Assembly: GCA_012513065.1 (NCBI GenBank)
Contig: JAAZCX010000035.1
Coordinates: forward strand, 1 to 39,180
Direction of reading: 5' to 3'
Source: Clostridiaceae bacterium
GTDB taxonomy: Bacteria > Bacillota > Clostridia > TANB77 > CAG-508
Length of the DNA stretch: 39,180 bases
Shown: positions 10,641 to 21,274 of the stretch, one piece after another
How positions within the stretch are numbered: the stretch's first letter is position 1
How the letters are laid out: each line of letters starts with the position of its first letter
The notes under the pieces: generated by a model
Seen by the model: only the letters and a program-made list of their open reading frames with translations
The model's database searches: none
Told to the model about the DNA's origin: nothing
Made by a program: the position numbers and the translations under genes

Positions 10641-11742
10641 ATGAATCAATCAAAGATAGGTACTCTTGAGGCTATAATGCTTATATTGTCAGTAATTATT
10701 GTGCATACAGTTTTATCTCTACCAAAAGCATTATTAAATTTAACAGGATCATCTACATTAATTAATATTATTTATTTTAGCATAATTGTTCTTGTCTTTG
10801 TGTATGTTGTATGTCGCATTCTAAAGCATTTTCCACGGAATGGATCTTTTCGATATTTCAGAAGTATTAGGTGGTAAAGTATTAAAAAATATATTAGGCA
10901 TAATTTTTATCGTTTATATTCTATTAAGTTCTAGTATATTTTTAAGAAACTTTTGCGAATGCTTACAGATTGTCTACTACCCTTCTACAAATATTATTTT
11001 CGTAATATTATTTTTTATTATAGCAATATGTATCGTAAATCATTTACAATTTAATGCTAGTCTGAAAGCTAATTTAATTTTTGTTCCATTCGTTTTAATT
11101 AGTATAATTTTTTTGTTTTGTGCAAATCTTAGATATTTTACACCTCAAAGAATTTTTCCTATATTAGGAAATGGATTATTTGATACTTTTATATTAGGAA
11201 TAGGAAATATTTATGCATTAAATGGTGTAGTTTTTATATATTTCTTACCTCCATTATTAAAAGAACCAGAAAAATTGAAAAAAATAGCAATTTCATCAGT
11301 ATGTATTTCTTCTGCATATTTAATATTATCAGTTTCTATTATTTTGTTTATGTTTCCATTTTTTACAGGAATAGATGAAATTATCCCTTTATATACTGCT
11401 GCTACTTATGTTGAATTTGGAAGCTTTTTTCAAAGATTAGAATCTATTTTTCTTTTAATATGGATAATTGCATTTTCTTGTTATTTAAGCATTGTTAATA
11501 AATTTGCTATGTTACTTTTTAAGAAAATAACTAATATAAAGCATAGTAAACCATTAATTTTCCCTTTTGCAATAATAATTTTAGCAATATCTTTAATTCC
11601 TAAAAATTATGCTATTTCAAAATTCTATGAAGTACACATATATCGTTATTTTATGATTGGAGTAGTTTTTGTTCTTGGTATTGTTGTATTAGCACTTAGT
11701 TATTTTAAAGAAAAAAAGAAAAAGGTGATTAAAAATGAATAA
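10641..11742 (+). CDS. Spore germination permease GerB family; +1 frameshift at in-frame CGG 10836-10838 (10641..10835 joined to 10837..11742)
   Basis: Skipping C10836 gives RILKHFP-G-MDLFDISEVLGGKVLKNI; multi-TM, located between gerA- and gerC-type genes. Confidence 0.9.
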
Positions 11743-12955
11743 AATTGTAAGAAATATATTTATATTAATCGTTATACTTGTTTTATTATTAGCTTTTGTA
11801 CCTTCTTATACTTCTTTAAATATTGATAATTTAGCTTATGTTATAGCAATTGGAATTGATGTTGGTAAAAATGAAAAATTTGAAATTTGTTTTCAATTCA
11901 CGCAAAATGGCTCAAGTGGTTCAGAATCAGGTCAAGATCAAAAAAGTGCTTCTATTATTAATACTGTTGAAGCACCATCATTAGATGCAGCTATTAATTT
12001 AATGAATAGTTATTTAGCCAAAAAAATAAATCTTTCTCATTGTAGATTAATTGTATTTTCTGAAGAAATCGCTTATCGTGGTATAAAAGATGAAATATAT
12101 ACATTAACTAATAATTCAGAAACAAGGCCTTCTACTAGTATTATTATAAGTAAGTGTAATGCAAAAAGTTATCTAGATAACTCATCACCTATATTAGAAA
12201 ATTTAATTACTAAGTATTACGAAATTTTTCCGAACTCTAGTAAATATACTGGTTATGTTTATAATGCCACATTAGGAGATTTCTTTAATCAGCTAGTTTG
12301 TAATAATTGTGAACCTTTTGCTATCTTAGGCGGTATACATGATAACTCTTTTAATGAAAATTCAAAATTTGAAGATTATTCGGATATTAAATCTTCTGAT
12401 AACACTTTTTTAGGTTTGAGAGATTCTCAAAATATAGGAGTTGCAGTATTTAAAGGTGATAAATTAGTAGGAGAATTATCTGCTTCTGAAACTTTATGCC
12501 TTTCAATTATAAAAGGTGATGTTGAATCTTTCTATATTCGTATTCCGAATCCTAATGATAATAATAAAAAAATAGATTTGCTTATGTATCCTGATAATAG
12601 TAGAAAAATAGATGTTGATATTATTAATGGCTCTCCGTACATTACCTATGAAACTAAATTTTCAGGAAAAATATATTCAATAGATGAAGATTCAAAGTTT
12701 TTAGATTCTGATACACTAGATAATATATCTCAAACTGCTAATATTTATATAAATGATTTACTTACTAATTATTTATATAAAACATCTTTAGTTTTTGAAT
12801 CTGATATAAATGGTTTTGGTAATTATTGTTTATCTAATTTTTTAACTACTTCAGAATTTAAAAAATACAATTGGTTAGATAGTTACTCAGATTCTACATT
12901 TAAAGTTTCAATTAAAACTGAAATTGAATCTAGCTTTTTAGTTACAGAAACTTAA
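11735..12955 (+). CDS. Ger(x)C family spore germination lipoprotein-like protein
   Basis: Position in ger operon; NIDNLAYVIAIGIDVGKNEKFEICFQFTQ, and SLDAAINLMNSYLAKKINLSHCRLIVFSEEIA. Confidence 0.85.
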   Translation: MNKIVRNIFILIVILVLLLAFVPSYTSLNIDNLAYVIAIGIDVGKNEKFEICFQFTQNGSSGSESGQDQKSASIINTVEAPSLDAAINLMNSYLAKKINLSHCRLIVFSEEIAYRGIKDEIYTLTNNSETRPSTSIIISKCNAKSYLDNSSPILENLITKYYEIFPNSSKYTGYVYNATLGDFFNQLVCNNCEPFAILGGIHDNSFNENSKFEDYSDIKSSDNTFLGLRDSQNIGVAVFKGDKLVGELSASETLCLSIIKGDVESFYIRIPNPNDNNKKIDLLMYPDNSRKIDVDIINGSPYITYETKFSGKIYSIDEDSKFLDSDTLDNISQTANIYINDLLTNYLYKTSLVFESDINGFGNYCLSNFLTTSEFKKYNWLDSYSDSTFKVSIKTEIESSFLVTET

Positions 12956-12980
12956 AATTATATTAAAAGGAGATGTTTTT

Positions 12981-13160
12981 ATGGAAAATCTAGTTTATCG
13001 TTTAGTTTTTCTATTTTTCACAATATATGTATTAATTAATTCAATTTCTTATGGTATATATGAAATAAAAAATGAAAAAAATAAATTTGGTGGATCTATG
13101 ATTATTGCTTTTACAATTTTTAGTATAATTTTAGGTAATGTTATGATTTGGCAAAAATAA
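12981..13160 (+). CDS. 59-aa two-TM membrane protein, candidate germinant-receptor D subunit
   Basis: MENLVYRLVFLFFTIYVLINSISYGIYEIKNEKNKFGGSMIIAFTIFSIILGNVMIWQK* with RBS aaaggag, directly after the gerC-like gene. Confidence 0.6.
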   Translation: MENLVYRLVFLFFTIYVLINSISYGIYEIKNEKNKFGGSMIIAFTIFSIILGNVMIWQK

Positions 13161-13166
13161 AAATAA

Positions 13167-13213
13167 AAAAGACTTTTATAGTTATAAATAATTTATTTCT
13201 ATTAAAGTCTTTT
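13167..13213. terminator. Bidirectional terminator between ger operon and metK
   Basis: aaaagacttttatag...ctattaaagtctttt hairpin. Confidence 0.7.
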
Positions 13214-13223
13214 ATTTTATTTG

Positions 13224-14339
13224 TTATAATTTAATTATTCTTTCCCACTCCATATTTTCTTTTCCAAAATGTCCATAATTTGTAGTTTGTGAATATATTG
13301 GTTCTCTTAATTTTAAATAATTAATTATTCCTTCAGGAGTTAAATCAAATTTGTTTTTTATTATTTTTAATATTTCTTCTTCTGATATTAAACATGTTCC
13401 AAATGTATTTATATATATAGAAATTGGATTTTTTTCTCCAATTGAATATGATATTTGTATTTCACATTTTTCAGCCAATTTATTTGCTACAATATTTTTT
13501 GCTATATGTCTTAACATATATGTTGCTGATCTATCTACTTTTGTTGGATCTTTTCCTGAAAAAGCCCCTCCTCCATGTCTTGAATATCCTCCATAAGTAT
13601 CAACAATAATTTTTCTCCCTGTTAATCCTGTATCTGCCATAGGTCCTCCTATTACGAATTCACCTGCTGGATTTATAAATAATTTAGTATCTTTATCGAT
13701 TTTTTCTTTAGGAATTATTGGATTTATTACATAGTTTATTATATCCTCTTTAATTTTTTTTAATTCAATACCTTTTATATGTTGAGTAGATATTAGTATT
13801 GCCTCTATTCTTTTTGGTAATTTTTTTTGACTTTCATATTCTACTGTTACTTGGACTTTGCCATCCGGTCTTAAATATGGAATTAATCTTTTTTTTCTTA
13901 CATCTGTAAGCTTTTCTGCTAATTTATGTGCATAGTAAATTGCATATGGCATATAATTTTCCGTTTCATTACAAGCATATCCAAACATAATTCCTTGATC
14001 TCCTGCTGTTCCTTTATCTACTTCTCTTGCTATATCTAAGCTTTGTTTATTTATATTAATATCTATTTTACAAGTTTTATAATCTATATCAGTTTCACTA
14101 TTATCATAACCAATTTGTTTTATTTTTTCTCTTACTAAAGTTTCAATATCTACTTGTCCTTTAGAATTAACTTGCCCTGCAATTGTAATTTTTCCTTTTG
14201 ATGCAAATGTTTCTACTGCAACTCTAGAATATTTATCTTGTTTTAGATATTCGTCTAAAATACAATCTGATATATAATCACATAATTTATCTGGATGTCC
14301 TTCTGTTACACTTTCAGAAGTAAAATAATATTTTTCCAT
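13224..14339 (-). CDS. metK: S-adenosylmethionine synthetase
   Basis: YYFTSESVTEGHPDKLCDYISD, GTAGDQGIMFGYA, FVIGGPMADTGLTGRKIIVDTYGG, GGGAFSGKDPTKVDRSA. Confidence 0.97.
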   Translation of the reverse strand: MEKYYFTSESVTEGHPDKLCDYISDCILDEYLKQDKYSRVAVETFASKGKITIAGQVNSKGQVDIETLVREKIKQIGYDNSETDIDYKTCKIDININKQSLDIAREVDKGTAGDQGIMFGYACNETENYMPYAIYYAHKLAEKLTDVRKKRLIPYLRPDGKVQVTVEYESQKKLPKRIEAILISTQHIKGIELKKIKEDIINYVINPIIPKEKIDKDTKLFINPAGEFVIGGPMADTGLTGRKIIVDTYGGYSRHGGGAFSGKDPTKVDRSATYMLRHIAKNIVANKLAEKCEIQISYSIGEKNPISIYINTFGTCLISEEEILKIIKNKFDLTPEGIINYLKLREPIYSQTTNYGHFGKENMEWERIIKL

Positions 14340-14429
14340 TTTTTCTCCTTATAACTATATTTGTTATTATAGTTTGTCTTTTTTTATAAAAAATATTATT
14401 ATTTTAAATATAAATTTTAAATAAAAAAA

Positions 14430-14455
14430 TCTCAGCTTTAAAAATAAAGCTGAGA
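14430..14455 (-). terminator. Rho-independent terminator of the 77-aa membrane protein gene
   Basis: tctcagctttaaaaataaagctgaga hairpin between metK and the upstream gene. Confidence 0.7.
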
Positions 14456-14462
14456 CTTTTTG

Positions 14463-14696
14463 TCATTCTTCTGGCTCACAATCATCCCATCTATAGGATA
14501 ATACAAACCATATTATTGACCAGACTGCCGCTAATGCAATGCAACTTGTTGCTACCAATGGATATAAATTAAATTTTGCATTTATTATAAGTACATGCTT
14601 TACTATCGGTATTAGTAATACAAATACTGCCAAACCCATAATCATCATAAAAATTGCAAATTTAACTTTTTTGTTCATTGTTTTTTTCTCTCCCAT
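14463..14696 (-). CDS. Small two-TM membrane protein of unknown function
   Basis: 77-aa ORF with strong RBS taaggaggaagacatcATG. Confidence 0.6.
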   Translation of the reverse strand: MGEKKTMNKKVKFAIFMMIMGLAVFVLLIPIVKHVLIINAKFNLYPLVATSCIALAAVWSIIWFVLSYRWDDCEPEE

Positions 14697-14814
14697 GATG
14701 TCTTCCTCCTTAAAATGTCTTTTTGTTGGTGCTTAATAAATTTTTTTGCTTTTTAGCTTCCCTCCTTAAATATTAATTTAATGAAGTAGTAATAATATAA
14801 CTTATTCTATTATA

Positions 14815-17061
14815 CTATATTTCATATTGTTTTTCAATGTTTTTTGACATATTTCGACTTTCTTCTTGTATTAATTCAAAATCAATTTGTCTTAATATTT
14901 TATTAGCACTTTTTACTTTAATTCTTACTTTATCACCTATATGGTATACTTTAGAAGTTTTTTCTCCTACTAATGTTTTTCTATTTTCATCATATATAAA
15001 ATACTCATTTCCTAAATCTTCAAATCTTATTAAACCTTCAATAGTATTTTCTAATTCTACAAACATACCAAAAGATGTAATAGATGAAATAATTCCATCA
15101 TATTCATTTGAAATTTTATCTTGCATATATTCTGCTTTTTTAATATCTATACTATCTCTTTCTACTTTTTGAGCAATTTTTTCTCTTTCTGAAGATTGTT
15201 CTGCAGAATTAGTTGCTTTTACACTATATTCATCTTTAAATTTATCATCTATATTATAATTTTTTTCTAAATAATAAGAAATTATTCTATGGATAAATAA
15301 ATCTGGATATCTTCTTATTGGCGATGTAAAATGACAATAATAATTACTAGCAATCCCAAAATGTCCTTTATTTTCACTTTCATATCTAGCAACTTTTAAT
15401 GTTCTTAGTATTAATGTAGATACTACTCTTTCTTCTTCTTTACCTTTTATATCATCTAATACTTCTGCAAATGACTTTGGCTTAATATTATCTTTACTTC
15501 CTTTTATTTTATATCCAAAGTTATATAAAAATTTATTTAACTCGTTTATTTTATCTTCTTCAGGAATTTCATGTACACGATAAATAAAAGGTGCTTCTAG
15601 CCAATAAAATCGTTCAGCTATAGTTTCATTTGCTGTTAGCATAAATTGTTCTATAATTTCATTTGCAAAAGAAAGTTCATATTTTTTAACATCTATTGCA
15701 AATCCATTTTCATCTAACACAATTTTTGTTTCTGGAAGATCTAAATTCAAACTTCCTTGTTTTGATCTTCTGTTTTTTAAAATATGTGCAAGTTCTTCCA
15801 TTAATTTAAAATGTTCAATATATGGTTTATATTTTTTTACAACTTCTAATTCTTTTTCTAGAGATTCTATTTTTTCTTTTGCAACATCAACATCTAAATA
15901 TTTATTTTCTTTTGTTTTTTTATTATTTGAATGTTTTAAAAGTATTGCGACATCTGTATAATTCATTCTTCTAGTAACATTTATAACTGATTTTTTTACA
16001 TCTGATGATATTACTTGTCCATCTTTATTTATTTCCATTATTACCGACAAACATAATCTATCTTTTCCTTCATTTAAACTACATATTCCGTTAGAAAGTT
16101 CACGAGGTAACATTGGAATTACTCTATCTAACATGTAAATACTTGTTGCTCTTAATAAAGCTTCTTTATCTATATTACTTCCTTCTTTAACATAATTACT
16201 AACATCTGCAATATGAACTCCTAATATATAATTTCCATTTTCAGTTTTTTTAACTTGAACTGCATCATCTAAATCTTTTGCATCTTCTCCATCTATAGTA
16301 AATATCTCTTCTTCTCTTAAATCTAATCTATTTTCAATATCTTTTTTATTTACTTCATCTTTTATTACTTTGACATCTTCCATAACTTTTGTTGGAAATT
16401 CATATGGAAGTTGATATTCTTTTATTAATGAAAGAATATCAACTCCTGCTTCATTAACATTTCCTAATACTTCTATAATTTTTCCTTCTGCGTTTTTATT
16501 ATTTTCAGGATATTTTAATATTTGTACTAAAACTTTACTATTGTTTTTTGCTTTTCCTATATTTTTCTTTGATATATAAATATCTGTTCTAAATTTTCTA
16601 TCATCTGGAACTACAAATCCATAATTTTCATTTTTTGTAAATAATCCTACTAAACAATCTTTTTCTCTAGATATTATTTTAATAATTTTTCCTTCTTCAT
16701 GATTGTTTTTATCTTTACTATCTACTATTTGTAATAATACCTTATCACCATTTAAAGCTCCATTTGTATTAGTTTTGCAAATATATATTTCTTCATCTCT
16801 ATTTTCTACTTTTACAAATCCAAAACCTTTTTCATTTCCTTTAAATGTTCCATTTAAATACATGTTTTCTGGAACCAAAGAATATTTTGATTTTCTATTT
16901 TTTTGTATTTTAAATTCGTTCTCTAATTTTGTTATTACTTCTATAAAATTTTGATATTCTTTTTTAGGTACATTAAGCATAAGTGCTATTTCGTTTACTT
17001 TCATTGGCACATATGTTTCTTCTTTTAAGAAATCTAAAATTATTTTTTCTTTTTCTTCCAT
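14815..17061 (-). CDS. rnr: Ribonuclease R
   Basis: FTIDGEDAKDLDDAVQV, GVHIADVSNYVKEGS, ATSIYMLDRVIPMLP, FTSPIRRYPDLFIHRI, C-terminal S1 domain. Confidence 0.95.
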   Translation of the reverse strand: MEEKEKIILDFLKEETYVPMKVNEIALMLNVPKKEYQNFIEVITKLENEFKIQKNRKSKYSLVPENMYLNGTFKGNEKGFGFVKVENRDEEIYICKTNTNGALNGDKVLLQIVDSKDKNNHEEGKIIKIISREKDCLVGLFTKNENYGFVVPDDRKFRTDIYISKKNIGKAKNNSKVLVQILKYPENNKNAEGKIIEVLGNVNEAGVDILSLIKEYQLPYEFPTKVMEDVKVIKDEVNKKDIENRLDLREEEIFTIDGEDAKDLDDAVQVKKTENGNYILGVHIADVSNYVKEGSNIDKEALLRATSIYMLDRVIPMLPRELSNGICSLNEGKDRLCLSVIMEINKDGQVISSDVKKSVINVTRRMNYTDVAILLKHSNNKKTKENKYLDVDVAKEKIESLEKELEVVKKYKPYIEHFKLMEELAHILKNRRSKQGSLNLDLPETKIVLDENGFAIDVKKYELSFANEIIEQFMLTANETIAERFYWLEAPFIYRVHEIPEEDKINELNKFLYNFGYKIKGSKDNIKPKSFAEVLDDIKGKEEERVVSTLILRTLKVARYESENKGHFGIASNYYCHFTSPIRRYPDLFIHRIISYYLEKNYNIDDKFKDEYSVKATNSAEQSSEREKIAQKVERDSIDIKKAEYMQDKISNEYDGIISSITSFGMFVELENTIEGLIRFEDLGNEYFIYDENRKTLVGEKTSKVYHIGDKVRIKVKSANKILRQIDFELIQEESRNMSKNIEKQYEI

Positions 17062-17116
17062 TCTAATTTTCTCCTTATAATTTATAACTACTTATAATTT
17101 TCATTATTATACAAAA

Positions 17117-17153
17117 AAGATGTAGTAAAACTTCTTTGTTCTTCCTACATCTT
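17117..17153 (-). terminator. Hairpin downstream of secG
   Basis: aagatgtag...ctacatctt stem. Confidence 0.55.
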
Positions 17154-17168
17154 AGTCTTCCTAAAAAA

Positions 17169-17417
17169 TTAAATTACATACAAAATTCCAAGTAATATTG
17201 CTAATACAGCAAATAAAACACTTAATATAATTGTCCATTTTTTTAATTTTCCAACTTTTGTTCTTCCTTTATTTTTCTCATAAAAATTACTTGTAGAAGA
17301 ACCTGTTATTGTTCCTGATGCTCCTTGACTATCTTTTGTTTGTATTGTAGCTATAATAATTACTGCTATACAAATCACTAAATATATTCCTAATACAATG
17401 TATTTTACAACTTCCAT
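17169..17417 (-). CDS. secG: Preprotein translocase subunit SecG (start moved to internal MEVVKYIV)
   Basis: Two-TM SecG-like protein with conserved secG-rnr order; aaggagagt RBS before the internal ATG. Confidence 0.8.
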   Translation of the reverse strand: MEVVKYIVLGIYLVICIAVIIIATIQTKDSQGASGTITGSSTSNFYEKNKGRTKVGKLKKWTIILSVLFAVLAILLGILYVI

Positions 17418-17518
17418 TTCTACACTCTCCTTAAGTTTTTTTCTAACGGTATTTATTTTATCACATGTACTAAAAAAAAGCAATTGCTTTTTTAAATTTT
17501 GTAGTATATAATATTTTT

Positions 17519-18362
17519 ATGAAAAATTTAGTAGTAAATGAGAAACAAAATAATCAAAAATTAGATAAAGTTTTATGGGATTTCTTTCCTAACCTAAAAC
17601 AAAATACTTTATATAAAGCCTTAAGAAAAAAAGATATTTGCATTAATGAAAAACGTATTTCAGAAAATGTAATTGTCCATACTGGTGATACTATTAAAGT
17701 ATTTATTAATGATGAACTTTTAGAAAGTAGTCCAAATTATTCTATTGTTTATGAAGATGACTTTATATTAGTAGTAAATAAACCTTCAAATATAGAAGTT
17801 GTCGGTGATAATTCTCTTACTTCTTCTTTAGAAAAAGAAAGAAAATTTATTAAACCTTGTCATAGAATTGATAGAAATACATTAGGACTTGTTTTATTTG
17901 CAAAATCTGAAGAAGCTCTTACTATTTTACTTGATAAATTTAAAAATAAAGAAATTGAAAAACATTATAGAGCTACAGTATATGGTATTCTCCCTACAAA
18001 AAAAGATAGATTAGAAGCATATCTTTTTAAAGATAATAAAAAATCATTAGTATATATATCAAATATTCAAAAAAAAGGATATCAAAAAATTATTACTTCT
18101 TATAATGTTATACAAGAAAACAGAAACAATAATACATCAATATTAGATATTAATTTAGAAACCGGAAAAACTCATCAGATACGTGCTCATCTTGCATATA
18201 TTGGTTATCCTATTATAGGAGACCGGTAAATACGGTAAAAACGAAATAAACAAGTCTTTTCATCAAACTACCCAACTACTTACTAGTTACTCTTTAAAAT
18301 TCAATTTCAATACTCCTGGTGGTATGTTAGAATATTTAAATAATAAAATTATTAAATTATAA
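17519..18362 (+). CDS. RluD/RluA-family pseudouridine synthase; +1 frameshift at in-frame CGG 18224-18226 (17519..18223 joined to 18225..18362)
   Basis: PCHRIDRNTLGLVLFAKS, LETGKTHQIRAHLAYIGYPIIGD; skipping C18224 gives IIGD-G-KYGKNEINKSFHQTTQLLTSYSLKFNF... to stop 18360-18362. Confidence 0.92.
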
Positions 18363-18400
18363 AAAAGTATATCATTATAATAAAATGATATACTTTTTTA
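18361..18400. terminator. Bidirectional terminator
   Basis: aaaaagtatatcattataataaaatgatatacttttt hairpin between convergent genes. Confidence 0.75.
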
Positions 18401-18402
18401 TA

Positions 18403-20208
18403 TTATTCAAATATCTTTTCAAATTCTTTTTCATTAATTGTTTCTTGTTTTAATAATGTTTGTGCTACTTCATGAAGTTTATCCATATGTTCTATAATTA
18501 ATTTTTGTGCTTTAATATATGCATTATCTAATAATATTTTTACTTCTGCTCCTATTGCATCAGCATACTTTTCTCCTAACAATTGTAGTTCATAAGGATC
18601 TTTTTCTGTATTTATTGATATTGTTCCTACAACATCACTCATACCATATACTGTTACCATATCTTTTGCAATTTTAGTTGCAACTTCTAAATCATTGCTT
18701 GCACCTGTAGATATATCATTTAATGCAATTTTTTCTGCAGCTCTACCACCTAATAAAGCTATTAATCTTTCTTCCATTTCTGTTTTAGAGATATAATTTT
18801 TATCTTCATTCGTTTTATACATTGTATATCCGCCTGCTACACCTCTTGGAATTATTGATATTTCTTTTACTGGTTCTTGAGTTTCTAAATATCTACTAAC
18901 TATAGCATGTCCTGCTTCATGATATGCAGTTAATTTTTTATCTTTATCAGATATTACTCTACTTGTTTTTTGAAGTCCTACTGTTACTTTTTTCAAAGCC
19001 TCTTCTATATCATCTTGTTTTATTTCTTCACGTTTATTTATTGTAGCTAATATAGCAGCTTCATTTAAAATATTTGCAAGTTCAGCACCTGTAAATCCTG
19101 CTGTATCTTCTGCAATTGATTTTAATGTTATATTTTCATCAATTTTTTTGTCTTTACTATGAATTTTTAATATTTCTTCTCTACCTTTTAAGTCTGGAAC
19201 ATTTATAGTTATTTGTCTATCAAATCTTCCTGGTCTTAATAAAGCTTTGTCCAACATTTCAGGTCTATTTGTTGCTGCAAGGACTATGATAGTTTCTTCA
19301 GTATCAAATCCATCCATTTCAACTAATAATTGATTTAATGTTTGATTGTTTTCTGACTCTGCACCACTTCCACTTGATCTTCTTGATCCTATAGCATCAA
19401 TTTCATCAATAAATACTATACATGGTGCTACTTTTCTTGCTTTTTCAAATAATTTACGTACACGTGACGCTCCTAATCCTGCAAACATTTCAATAAATTC
19501 AGAACCACTCATAGAAATAAAAGGAACTTCAGCTTCTCCAGCTATTGCTTTAGCGATTAAAGTTTTTCCTGTTCCTGGTTTTCCATATAATAAAACTCCT
19601 TTAGGAATTTTAGCACCCATCTCATTAAATTTCTTTGGTTCTTTTAAGAACTGTACAATTTCAATCATTTCTTGTTTTTCTTCATCAAGTCCAGCAACAT
19701 CATCAAATTTTATTTTTTCTTTAACTGTGTCTGCATCATATACTTTTCCTTTTTCGCCTAGTCCTTGCATTTTAAATACTAAAATAAATAATGCTACTAA
19801 CATTATTGTTGGTAATAAACTAAATGCTGTTTGTGAAATTTTGATAAATGTATTTTCTGGATTTTGTATTAATTCAATACTATTACCTTCTGCTACTTTT
19901 TCTTGTACCAATTCTATGAAAGCTTGTGTATTTGGTATTATTACTTCTTTTTCTTCTTCTATATTTTTTTGTTTTACTTTTATTGAAGTTTGTCCCACTG
20001 TCATTTCAATTTTTTCTATTTCACCATCAGATATTTGTTTTATTAATCCTGTATATGCTAATTCTTTTTCTTTTTCATTTTCTTTTCCATAGAAAAATAC
20101 AAAATATGCGCCAACTCCTAAAGCAATTATTAAAAGTGTTATAAGAATTCCTAATAGAATTTTGTTTGTTTTTTCCTTGTTTTTATTTGGTTGTGATTTA
20201 TTTTCCAT
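18403..20208 (-). CDS. ftsH: ATP-dependent zinc metalloprotease FtsH
   Basis: GVLLYGKPGTGKTLIAKAIAGEAEVPF, VFIDEIDAIG, TAYHEAGHAIV, STGASNDLEVAT, N-terminal TM segments. Confidence 0.97.
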   Translation of the reverse strand: MENKSQPNKNKEKTNKILLGILITLLIIALGVGAYFVFFYGKENEKEKELAYTGLIKQISDGEIEKIEMTVGQTSIKVKQKNIEEEKEVIIPNTQAFIELVQEKVAEGNSIELIQNPENTFIKISQTAFSLLPTIMLVALFILVFKMQGLGEKGKVYDADTVKEKIKFDDVAGLDEEKQEMIEIVQFLKEPKKFNEMGAKIPKGVLLYGKPGTGKTLIAKAIAGEAEVPFISMSGSEFIEMFAGLGASRVRKLFEKARKVAPCIVFIDEIDAIGSRRSSGSGAESENNQTLNQLLVEMDGFDTEETIIVLAATNRPEMLDKALLRPGRFDRQITINVPDLKGREEILKIHSKDKKIDENITLKSIAEDTAGFTGAELANILNEAAILATINKREEIKQDDIEEALKKVTVGLQKTSRVISDKDKKLTAYHEAGHAIVSRYLETQEPVKEISIIPRGVAGGYTMYKTNEDKNYISKTEMEERLIALLGGRAAEKIALNDISTGASNDLEVATKIAKDMVTVYGMSDVVGTISINTEKDPYELQLLGEKYADAIGAEVKILLDNAYIKAQKLIIEHMDKLHEVAQTLLKQETINEKEFEKIFE

Positions 20209-20230
20209 TTTCTATATTCCTTCCTTTATT

Positions 20231-21262
20231 TTAAGCATTATTACCTTGTGGTTCTTCATTTTCTTTATTGTTTTTTTCTTTTTTCTTTTCTTTATCTTCT
20301 TTTTCTTCTTTATCTTCTTTTTCTTTCTGTTTTTTATCTTCTTCTTGTTTTTTCATTTCTTCTTTTATTTTATTTTGTTCTTCAATTATTTTAGTTAATT
20401 CTTGTTGATTTTTAATAACATCCGATTTTATCATTAAAACAGCTGTTATTACATAAATATAAGCAATTCCAATATACATAAACTCAAAATATTTAATTTT
20501 AAATTGTGTAAATGTTTCTATAAGAATTACAATTATATTTAATAATATTGGTAATGTTAAACTATGAATTGCAATTTTACACATAGCTACAAATCTAATA
20601 CGTATTTTCATAAATAAAGCTGAAACATATCCAAATATAGCTAATAATAAAATATCTATCCATATACTTGTTATATTAATTAAAAACATATAAATAAATG
20701 ATATTATAAAAATTCCTATATATAAGATTATTAAATTCATACCTGAAAAATATTGTAATAAATCTTGTTTATTAAAGTTCTCTATTTTATAGTTTTTCGT
20801 AAAAGAAGAATATGAATATTCTATAGATTTACTCATAACTTTTGTTTTTATAATTGCTTTATCTTTCAACAAAATTACTCCACTTTCGTTATTATCTAAG
20901 CTTGATTTATATTGTTCTAAATTTTCATTGCCAACTACTTCTCTTGTGTCTATTATTATTAAATTAATAATATCAGTCAAATTTTCTTTTTTTATAGTAT
21001 TTTCAGATTGTAATTTTAAAATATTGTTATTAAATGTAAAATTCGGAATTTCATCTTGTATATATTTTTTTATTGTTTTTATCTCTTTTGAACCTTGATA
21101 TACATATATAAAAGAAATTACAATTGTAAATATTATAAGTAATTTCATTAAATATGATAAAACTACTGTTAATTTTTTACTTGCAAGTTCAGGATATTTT
21201 TCAAAATCTTTTATACTTATAATTACCTTTTTAAAAAAAGAACTTTCTTTTTCTTCTTTCAT
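20231..21262 (-). CDS. DUF1189-like membrane protein with highly charged K/E C-terminal tail
   Basis: Multi-TM protein beginning FFKKVIISIKDFEKYPELASKKLTVVLSYLMKL; C-terminal KEKEDKEEKEDKEKKKEKNNKENEE. Confidence 0.65.
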   Translation of the reverse strand: MKEEKESSFFKKVIISIKDFEKYPELASKKLTVVLSYLMKLLIIFTIVISFIYVYQGSKEIKTIKKYIQDEIPNFTFNNNILKLQSENTIKKENLTDIINLIIIDTREVVGNENLEQYKSSLDNNESGVILLKDKAIIKTKVMSKSIEYSYSSFTKNYKIENFNKQDLLQYFSGMNLIILYIGIFIISFIYMFLINITSIWIDILLLAIFGYVSALFMKIRIRFVAMCKIAIHSLTLPILLNIIVILIETFTQFKIKYFEFMYIGIAYIYVITAVLMIKSDVIKNQQELTKIIEEQNKIKEEMKKQEEDKKQKEKEDKEEKEDKEKKKEKNNKENEEPQGNNA

Positions 21263-21274
21263 CTTTAGCTCTCC

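Noticed and set aside
13351-13609. Plus-strand ORFs of 81 and 61 aa
   Set aside because: Antisense shadows of metK
14340-14460. SAM riboswitch upstream of metK
   Set aside because: The upstream region is short and AT-rich; no S-box-like helices recognised
20260-20360. Low-complexity tct/ttc repeat as a functional repeat element
   Set aside because: Encodes the Lys/Glu-rich C-terminal tail of the DUF1189-like protein; explained by coding low complexity
19346-20398. ORFs of 248, 72 and 78 aa on the plus strand
   Set aside because: Antisense to ftsH and the DUF1189-like gene; Phe/Ser-rich translations are complements of Lys/Glu-rich coding sequence
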